A DNA stretch of 64,000 nt, from contig JALGQZ010000015.1 in NCBI GenBank assembly GCA_023105745.1, positions 3,619,499 through 3,683,498 of the forward strand. Reading direction: 5' to 3'. Below are positions 56,997-64,000 of this stretch, one piece after another (positions within the stretch are counted from its first letter, which is position 1; the number at the start of each line of letters is the position of its first letter). A program made the position numbers and the translations under genes. The notes under the pieces were generated by a model. The model had not been told where the DNA came from. It saw only the letters and a list, made by a program, of their open reading frames with translations, and searched no databases. Source of the stretch: Austropuccinia psidii. Lineage: Eukaryota; Basidiomycota; Pucciniomycetes; Pucciniales; Sphaerophragmiaceae.

Positions 56997-57200
56997 AAAA
57001 AAAAATTGTAGTGATATAAATGCAGTATTAAAAAAGAATTCTAAAAGAATCAAATCCAGTAGTCTTATTATTAGTACTCATATAAAAAGAAATCATTATA
57101 ATGAACCTAAAACCTTGAAAAAACATATATTCTTATCATTCTTATTAAAAAAACAAAAAAATATTCTTATTAGTTTTATTAGGATGACAGAAACCCAAAA

Positions 57201-57218
57201 TATATATATATATATATA
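57201..57218. repeat. (TA)n microsatellite
   Basis: Nine uninterrupted TA units. Confidence 0.9.
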
Positions 57219-57407
57219 TTATCATCACTTTTATTAAAATAAAATAAAAAAATCTCAGTGTTTATTTTATCAGAAATTTTAGATCAGAGTTTTCACTGTA
57301 GTGTTATTGATAGGTCTGATTTAGAGACTGCTGATAAGTCTTCTCTATCTGTTAAAGCCACAAATCTTATTTTATTTTGTGACTCTCTGTAGGATGACTA
57401 TTCAGTA

Positions 57408-57985
57408 TTATTTAGAGGGGCAGCTAATACACCTTAGCACCCATGGGTATTGGACAATTCTGAAATTCAAAACAGATTTACCAATAATTTTCCCCTCAAG
57501 GTACGTCCTTATTTCATCCCACACCAAAAGGAGTTCCCACTGTGATTTTTGGTGGAACTTTGGATTCCATTCACCTTCATGCCATTCAGGTAGCTGGGCT
57601 TCTTGCATGATGTCATTATTCTCATGGGCAGCAGGCATAGAAAGAATCTTGATGCGGGAGGAAACAAAATTTTCAAACTGAGAAAGGGTCATCCATTCTT
57701 CATTATCTGCATCCAATACTTCTAGATTAATTGTGGTCTTCCTGGAATAAACACCTAGTAAAAGGAGAATAAAATTAACAAAAAAACTTGAATATAATTT
57801 TCTAAAGACTCACCTAAGTATTTACCACTATCAATTCCACAGCGAAATCCAACTCCTTTCATATGACCATCAATAAGATCACTATTTGATTTAATATGAG
57901 GACAATTTTGGGCTAATTTGTAGAGTGATATAATTGATAGATTTAATGAAGTAAAAGCTGGAGAAGGATTATGAAATGGATGCAA
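57408..57985 (-). CDS. Unidentified rust-type protein, two in-phase exons (partial)
   Basis: Exon 57985-57814 encodes MHPFHNPSPAFTSLNLSIIS, then YKLAQNCPHIKSNSDLIDGH and FRCGIDSGKYLG. A 59-nt intron with donor GTGAGT and acceptor TTTACTAG follows. Exon 57754-57408 continues in frame as VYSRKTTINLEVLDADNEEW ... WHEGEWNPKFHQKSQWELLL, VWDEIRTYLEGKIIGKSVLN. It ends TAA after ISCPSK. The clean junction and ordinary composition show a real gene or a recent pseudogene. The 5' part is probably upstream. I recall similar multi-copy hypothetical proteins in rusts but cannot assign a function. Confidence 0.6.
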
Positions 57986-58295
57986 GTGATAAATGAAGAG
58001 GGGCTCATGATTTTTTTAAGTGAAAACTCTTGAAGGATTTGATGTTTCATTTAGGGAAAGTAATAAAAGTTTTTTTATTCTATTTGGCTTGAGCTTAACT
58101 GGAACTGTACTGAATTCACCTCTGTTTCTTGATGCATGGTCTAAAATCTGGGTGAGTAATTTTTGTGCAATTTAAAATCTTCCATGTGAATGATTAGATT
58201 TGTTTTTAAAGATGAGTCATTTTGGATAAGGGGGAATCATTCACAGCTGGTGAAATAATCCTTCACTTGGAATGATCCTCAGAATTCAAAAACAA

Positions 58296-58590
58296 CTAAT
58301 CTGTTCCATTTGTGTTGTATAAGCTTGATTTACAAAGAGTTATTGGATGCATTGAGTCACTAATTGATGAAGAAAAATCATTTAAAACTGGTGAAATAGT
58401 CCTTCCCATGAAATGTTTTTCTTCATCATTAAGTGACTCCATACATTTCGGGAGTTCAATGAGTTGAGATGGTGAAAGTTGACTCATGATGGGTGAAATG
58501 GCAAGAAGCAACATGTGAGGCTTTCCCCTAGAATGATTTTTATTAAAAAAAATAAAATAAGTAAATAAGTTTTTAAAAATGAAATTATGG
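58296..58590 (-). CDS. Unidentified coding segment next to hairpin array
   Basis: The minus-strand frame encodes GKPHMLLLAISPIMSQLSPS, QLIELPKCMESLNDEEKHF and VLNDFSSSISDSMHPITLCK, ending TGA at 58296. Its upstream part runs into the first hairpin. It may be an exon of the same family as 57408-57985 or of the pieces at 60.0-62.1 kb. Function unknown. Confidence 0.35.
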
Positions 58591-59234
58591 TTGCTGGGGC
58601 TCTTACAGCCCCAGCAATCCAATTAAATTCAAAAAAAATTAAATAAATAAAAAATATTTTTTTTAAAAAGAATCATTGTTGCTGGCGCTCTTACAGACCC
58701 AGCAATTAAATTAATGACAAAAAAACAAATAAGATTTTTTTCACAAATATAATTGTTGCTGGGGCTGTAAAAACCCCAGCAATCTAATTAAATTGGAAAA
58801 AAATTGAAAAAAAAATCATTGTTGCTGGGCTCTTACAGCCCCAGAAATTGAATTAATGAAAAAATAAAACCAAAAAATTAAAATTTAACAAAAAAAACAA
58901 AAACTAATTTTTTTTGAAAAATATAAATTTCACTGGGGCTGTAAGAGCCCCAGCGATCTAATTAAATTAAAAAAAGAAAAGAAATCAAAAAAAATTTTTT
59001 CAATAATTTAAAAAAAAACAAAAAAAATATTTTGATTGCTGGGGCTCTTATAGCCCCAGCGATTTAATTAAATTAAAAAAAACAAAAAATATTTTTTTTA
59101 GAAAAAAACAGTGTTGCTGGGGCTCTTACAGCCCCAGAAATTAAATTATCAAAAAAAAAAATCAAAAATTAGAATTTAGAAAAAGTTTTTTTTTTTTAAT
59201 ATTTTGATTGCTGGGGCTATAAGAGCCCAAGTGA
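58591..59234. repeat. Array of eight GC-rich hairpins in A/T-rich spacers
   Basis: Each unit has arms TTGCTGGGGCT and AGCCCCAGCAA around a 5-nt loop. Approximate positions: 58591-58617, 58679-58705, 58756-58782, 58822-58846, 58930-58956, 59036-59062, 59114-59140, 59208-59232. The loop is CTTAC-like in units 1, 2, 4, 6 and 7 and GTAAG-like (its reverse complement) in 3, 5 and 8. Each hairpin is followed by a conserved ATCTAATTAAATT-like word and then poly-A/poly-T tracts. Spacing is 66-108 bp. No known repeat family comes to mind. Confidence 0.92.
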
Positions 59235-59474
59235 TCTAATTAAAGACAAATAAGCAATTAAAAATTAAAATTAAAAATTTGATTGATTGAAAATTAAAAA
59301 AAAACTCACTTGGGTATGTTTGAATTATAAGTTCTTGGTTAAGAGCATTCTTTTATATTGAACAAAAACACAATCTTGATTTGAAAACAATTAGGTTTGT
59401 TTGATGATATTAATGATGAAAAAAACTGAGGGGAGCGTGATTTGAGTGCCAAAAAATGACTTGAAGTCAATTTG

Positions 59475-59750
59475 ATGTGAATGACCTAATGGTTAAAGCT
59501 TCTACCTCTCAAACTGATTGAGAGGTAGCATGTTTGATCCTGGGTTCTGGCCAGACTCACCCGGGGCACCTGGGTTGTGAATCTGGGTGGTTGGTGACAA
59601 TAGCTTTGGCAAACCAAATCCAACTCATTCTTCCTTGGTGGAACAGGTAGGCTCTGTGGGTTCAAGCCCCTCAGAAGGTCCCTGGGATCACTTCTCTCAT
59701 ATCTTTCTCTTTTTGTGCTGAGTTCCCATAAGCACAATTATTCTATAATG
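59475..59750 (+). repeat. Possible tRNA-derived SINE
   Basis: ATGACCTAATGGTTAAAGC at ~59481 resembles a pol III A box and tRNA D-arm. GTTTGATCCTGGG at ~59531 resembles a B box. Between them CTACCTCTCAA and TTGAGAGGTAG form an 11-bp stem. A second B-box-like GGTTCAAGCCCC lies at ~59659. The composition is GC-richer than the flanks. A canonical tRNA fold does not fit exactly, so a SINE or tRNA-like relic is more likely than a tRNA gene. Confidence 0.4.
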
Positions 59751-60000
59751 TGATACTTGTGGCATCAAGTTGTTTCCCATGAATTTTTTTGTACTCAGGT
59801 GACAAAAGCACACTGGATAATCTTATAAGCAGCTTTGCACAAAGCTGTTTGAAGTCATGACTCCGCACAGTAAACATATTTTGAACTCAATAGTTATGAA
59901 TTACAGGTAACAGGTAATAATAAGTAATATGACACACACACACTCTTTTACACCTTTTAAATTTCTTTGTCAATACCAACCTTTTTAGGTAAGTTCATGA

Positions 60001-62108
60001 TTAAATTAGACTCAAAAGGGTGTTTTTTTGCCATGCTTCACTAAAATCCAATGCTAAATATTCTGCAAGGTGGTATTTGCTTGGGCAAATTGGTGAAGAT
60101 GAATGATTCAAGAAAAAGCTTTCATGAAGCATTTCACATATATACTTGTTTGCGCGCTTCCAAATATTGCCATCTGGCAAGGATACTTTTCTCTTGAGCA
60201 TTGATGTAATTTCCAGAAGCTGAAGGGTCCCTTTGGCTGAACTAATGCGGTAATCAGCTGAGCACACCAGAAGTCCACGTAAATCTGATCTTTAATGGTC
60301 ACCAATGCTTGCAAACGATCCACTCCTCTCTTGACCAACCGCTTTCCGATTTTCTGAGTAGTTTTGGAATAAACCTTAGTATGCACCCGCACCCAATTAA
60401 ATGCAATCATTAGCTGGAGGATATTATCAACCAAGCCAGTAAAAGTTGGTGTTAAAATTCCTTTTTATTTGATACTAGTACCTTCTTGACTTTCATGGCT
60501 TCGTGGAGCAATTTGAACCTTGTTGACACTCAAGCATGAGCCCAAATATCACATAGCACTACTAATTTCCACAGAAAAAGAATTACTGGAAGCTGAATCA
60601 GAAATATTGAATGTAACCAGAGGGTTCTGATCATCCATATTAAGTGCAATGGCTTCAAATAAAATGGTGGAAAATCACTTCTTTTTATGTTGACTTGGTT
60701 GAACAAGATTGTGCACCAATAGATACAGTGCATGGAGCCTCTTGGGTAAGCCTGCCAGTATGGACATTTCGCTTTGAAATAATGACATATTCCAAATTGT
60801 CTCATAGATTAACATATCCTCAGATATTGGTGAAAACAGATCCAAGCCTATGAGAAAAATGAGATAACCAATATAGATATTTCTGAAAGCCTGTTTACCA
60901 GCTGCATGGAGCTCTTCAAGCCACTCTTTCATTCTAATGTCCCTACCACCATTGTAGCAAGTCCCACATTGGAGCTTGGTCGGAAATTCATCCTTTGGAA
61001 CAAGTGATTTGCGCTTCATGAAGGTCATTGGAATGAGTGAATTAAATTTGATCCAATCTTCCCTTTTGAATACATGATATGACATTAAAATTTAATCAAA
61101 TTTGTTTTCATTCTCCAATATAGCTTTCATGAATGAATGACTTGGAGTCAGAGTTAGTGAACAAGCAGCTGAATCCATTGAGTGGTCAGAATTTGTTTGG
61201 GTCAATACAATTTCATCCTCAGCCACTGTTCTCTGAGCTGCTGTACTGATATTTTCATTGGGAATGGTAGTTGCTTCCTTAGTGTCCAAATTTGGACTTG
61301 GAACAATGTTTTCATGAAGAGTGGTTACACCTCCAATCTCAGGAATTTCAACAGGGTGATCATTTGTGGTGTTCATTGGATGTCCATTATTACTTTCATT
61401 AGCAGAAGGACAAAGAGCCCCTGATTCACCCTCATTAACTTCAGGGGCCAATTGAAAAGTTTGGCAAATTTTATTTTTTGCTTGATTCTTTGAAGGTTTG
61501 AAATTCTTTCTGAAGAAATTTTTGTCATTGTACCAATTTTAACATGTGATTTGGGAGGTAGTGTATTTCCCTATTTGACCCCTAAAATTATAATTCCAAG
61601 ATATTAGGGTGGAATTTGAAGTATATGAGATAACAATTTTTTTATACATACAATCAATATCAGCAAAGAGCAGTTCTCTGGCCTCCTGAAGCTTCTCTTG
61701 TACATATTGAGGAACACATGCATCTTTGGACATTTCTTCTAATATTGGGGCTATTTGTGATGAATTGTTCAAGAACTGTTCCTTTGCAATAATTTCTATT
61801 TCAGCCCCAAAAAGCACCTCAGTAGATATTTCAGTGGAAGAAGCCCAATGAGCATGGGGTGCCTCTATGTTGCTTCTGTTCATTATTCCTTATTAATTGA
61901 GATACTGATAAGACTGATTTGTTCAGAAGTGAATTCCATTCAAAAAACATACCTTCTGGCCATTCAGGAGGTGGATTTGGGATGGCTGTACTAATGGAAA
62001 TGATACTTTCACTTTATGAGAACTCCATATCAGAAGATTCGGGAGAATTGAATTGCTTTTGAGGACCCATATCAGAGGTGTTAGTAGTATTGGCTTCCAT
62101 AGAGACAA
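60001..62108 (-). pseudogene. Decayed multi-exon gene of unknown family
   Basis: Minus-strand pieces in order: MEANTTNTSDMGPQKQFN from 62100, with a stop and then a GTATGT donor at ~61952; 61888-61652 (ASSTEISTEVLFGAEIEIIA, ARELLFADID) with donor GTATGT; 61538-61092 (APEVNEGESGALCPSANES...), Asn/Thr/Glu-rich and disordered, ending TAA; 61085-60675 (YHVFKREDWIKFNSLIPMTF, KLQCGTCYNGGRDIRMKEWL); 60434-60108 and 60267-60001 (LVKRGVDRLQALVTIKDQIY, KYHLAEYLALDFSEAWQKN) in different frames. Stops and frame changes interrupt it. It may be the 5' part of the family represented at 57408-57985, with the hairpin array and SINE inserted between. No function assigned. Confidence 0.45.
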
Positions 62109-62926
62109 AAATGACTAATTGTAGATAAAGTTGATATATGTGCTTGTAAGGGAAGTATTTTTATGAAACTATAAGAAAGGGTTGTAGTTCTAGGCTACAG
62201 ATTGAAATGAGAATCCCTTTTATAAAATCAATGAGGAGACAGAGAGGGCCAGAATGTGGCTATTGGATTTTTTGGTCTAGAAGCTTCTAATTCATATGAG
62301 AATACAGAATGCAAAATAGTAACACACATAAAAATACCTGAGGGGAGCTTTGTATTTGTTCCCCTCAGAGACTGAAACCTAATGAGAGCTGTGATTAGAC
62401 TGCAATTGTACACCTTTCACCAAATTAATCTCCCTGTTTGGAGTTGCCACATTGATCAAGGATCCATTTGAGAAATATATACAGCTATTTGAATACTTCC
62501 AAAATGTTCCAAGTGTATTTTGATGTTTTCAGAAATCTATCTTTGATTGTTCCCAGAAAGACTCAAACAAAAGCTCCCTTGGAATAGAGCTTCATCCCAG
62601 AATCCATTCTAGTATGATTCTATTTTGATATCGAGATGTTGGTTGATTAAATTAAAAATACTAAAAAAATCTTAATTCAAACCATGAATAATCACAATTT
62701 TCTCAAAAGTTCTATTGAAAAATCATTCTCACTCTAACCACAAGTTGCCAATATCAGTGTGAAAGAATCGGAAACGTGTTCCTCTTTGACAAAATATATA
62801 AATTCCATCATTATTACAAGACTGTTAAGCTATTTATATCAAGCTATATTCCACCAAAAAACATTTTTAGAACTCTATTTCTTAAACAAATCAATTGTTT
62901 CAAATAGTATTGTAATCTACCCCCTT
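62109..62926. other. Intergenic stretch between divergent units
   Basis: Between the start of the minus-strand unidentified gene and the plus-strand MULE-like gene. No convincing coding region seen; an upstream in-frame extension of the MULE ORF to 62759 is AT-rich and probably untranslated. Confidence 0.5.
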
Positions 62927-64000
62927 ATGTCCCCTATCTTTCACTTTGAGCCTGATTACTCCCAATTTGATACTCATCCAGTCCATTATAATGAATCAGA
63001 GTGCTCATATCCTTCTCAAAATACTATATTAACACCCGGGAAAACCTTGAAGCCCCACAACCTTCCACCAACTGAATGCTTCACCTCTAGAATGGAATCA
63101 TTACAGTCCATTGAAGCTCTGAATCTACATGAATCTGGGACAACCCAGTTCAAAGGTGATATTGAGGAAATAAAATCATCTATACAGGCCACTACTCATT
63201 GCAAAACTTCTTTTTGGGTCCCTAATGAGCAATTCCCTCTAATTACTGACCCAGATAAATATGATTACTCCACTTTCCATTCATCCACTACACGTTTACT
63301 GATTTTAATAACTATATAGTGAAATTAGAACCACCTCCACTTGCAAGGTTCAATGATGTAGATACCCTAATCCAGTTTGCACAAAAGTGGGCTAATGTTC
63401 ATGGCTATGCATTAACAAAGATAAATTCTCACCAAGGGAAGAATGTTTACTCGGCATGTGACCAATATGGTGAATATATAAACCTCAAAGGACCTACCCA
63501 GAGGAAGTCAAGAACAAAAAAATGTGAATGCAAGTTTAGGCTCAGAGGCTCTATTCCTGCTCTGAGTAATTCATCAAATATACTGTATGTATTTACTATT
63601 TTCTTACCATTAAGGTGATATCAATTCTGAGGAAGTTCACACAATTCACCTCACCAGATCTGGCTATTGGGTTTTAGTCCCACTAGAAATTCTGCACAAT
63701 CATCCACCCTCTACAACCCCATCAGTACATCTCATTCATTGTTGGCTTAATGAAAAAGAACTTGTGCAAGTTGAAGGATTGATGAAGGAAAATGTCTGTC
63801 CTAATCAGATTTTAAGCCAGCTTTATTCCCAAGGAAATACCTGTACCACTAGCAGAACTCTGTATAACTACAAAGGACATCTATCAATCAAGGAAAGAAA
63901 TGGTCAATCTCAACTGGAATATCTGATGCATCTTCTGAAAGAGAGAAACTGGATTCATAGTGATAAAATTAATTTAAATGGAAAGATTACAAAACTATTC
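62927..64000 (+). CDS. MULE/FAR1-like transposase, N-terminal part, runs off the window
   Basis: Begins MSPIFHFEPDYSQFDTHPVH at 62927. One frame change or intron near 63,290-63,320 leads into ARFNDVDTLIQFAQKWANVH and the Cys/His DNA-binding region (KKCECKFRLRGSIP). A 49-nt intron 63566-63614 (GTAATT ... CATTAAG) joins in phase 1 to HTIHLTRSGYWVLVPLEILHNHPPS, where HNH supplies the zinc-binding His pair of a FAR1/WRKY-GCM1-type finger. The frame then stays open to 64000 (LNEKELVQVEGLMKENVCPN, LEYLMHLLKERNW), the linker typically followed by the MULE transposase domain beyond the window. Not obviously inactive except for the frame change. Confidence 0.65.

Noticed and set aside
58591..59234. 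CRISPR array
   Set aside because: Eukaryotic context, variable A/T homopolymer spacers, palindromic units in both orientations; no cas genes.
58591..59234. Series of rho-independent terminators
   Set aside because: Stem plus T-run resembles bacterial terminators, but this is a fungal genome with eight copies in a row.
59475..59560. Functional tRNA gene
   Set aside because: No consistent 7-bp acceptor stem or standard anticodon arm could be drawn.

Overview
This window looks like a TE-saturated, AT-rich fungal chromosome, most likely a rust fungus (Pucciniales). The retroelement Gag and Pol sequences resemble those I remember from the myrtle rust Austropuccinia psidii. That is recognition from memory, not a search. 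The evidence for a basidiomycete is a host gene with 14 small exons and introns of 42-109 nt, several Ty3/Gypsy chromoviruses with long LTRs, and a MULE/FAR1-like transposase fragment.

Layout. E1 (1-9100, minus) is a Ty3/Gypsy element with ~2-kb LTRs; the window begins inside its 3' LTR. After an AT-rich gene-free stretch comes a small island of normal composition (13.08-16.75 kb). It holds a divergent pair: a small unknown gene (minus) and an intact 650-residue dihydroxyacetone kinase (plus), the only complete recognisable host gene here. From ~20.0 to 41.9 kb lies a nested stack. An old, decayed minus-strand element (B) has a left LTR split twice: by E2 (20089-25446, plus, internally deleted, TSD ACTTG) and by E3 (26407-36082, plus, TSD ATTTG). 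Next come a dead SNF2-type helicase (41.9-43.8 kb, minus) and an unidentified ORF. E4 (45623-55924, minus, TSD ACCAC, two 760-bp LTRs) follows, inserted into a degenerate repeat module. E4 also carries a spliced antisense accessory gene between pol and its 3' LTR.

The right end (56-64 kb) holds a 63-bp tandem array, pieces of an unidentified multi-exon minus-strand gene family, an array of eight GC-rich hairpins separated by A/T-rich spacers, a possible tRNA-derived SINE, and the 5' part of a MULE/FAR1-like transposase gene running off the window.

How it works together. Apart from the DAK pair, almost everything is mobile DNA or debris. Insertion order can be read directly: B is older than E2 and E3, and E4 with its equal-length LTRs looks young. 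All the Gypsy polyproteins are broken by stops, frameshifts or lost catalytic residues. The most unusual items are the hairpin array, the conserved overlapping reading frame and 150-nt spliced leader exon in the E1/E2 family, and the antisense gene inside E4.
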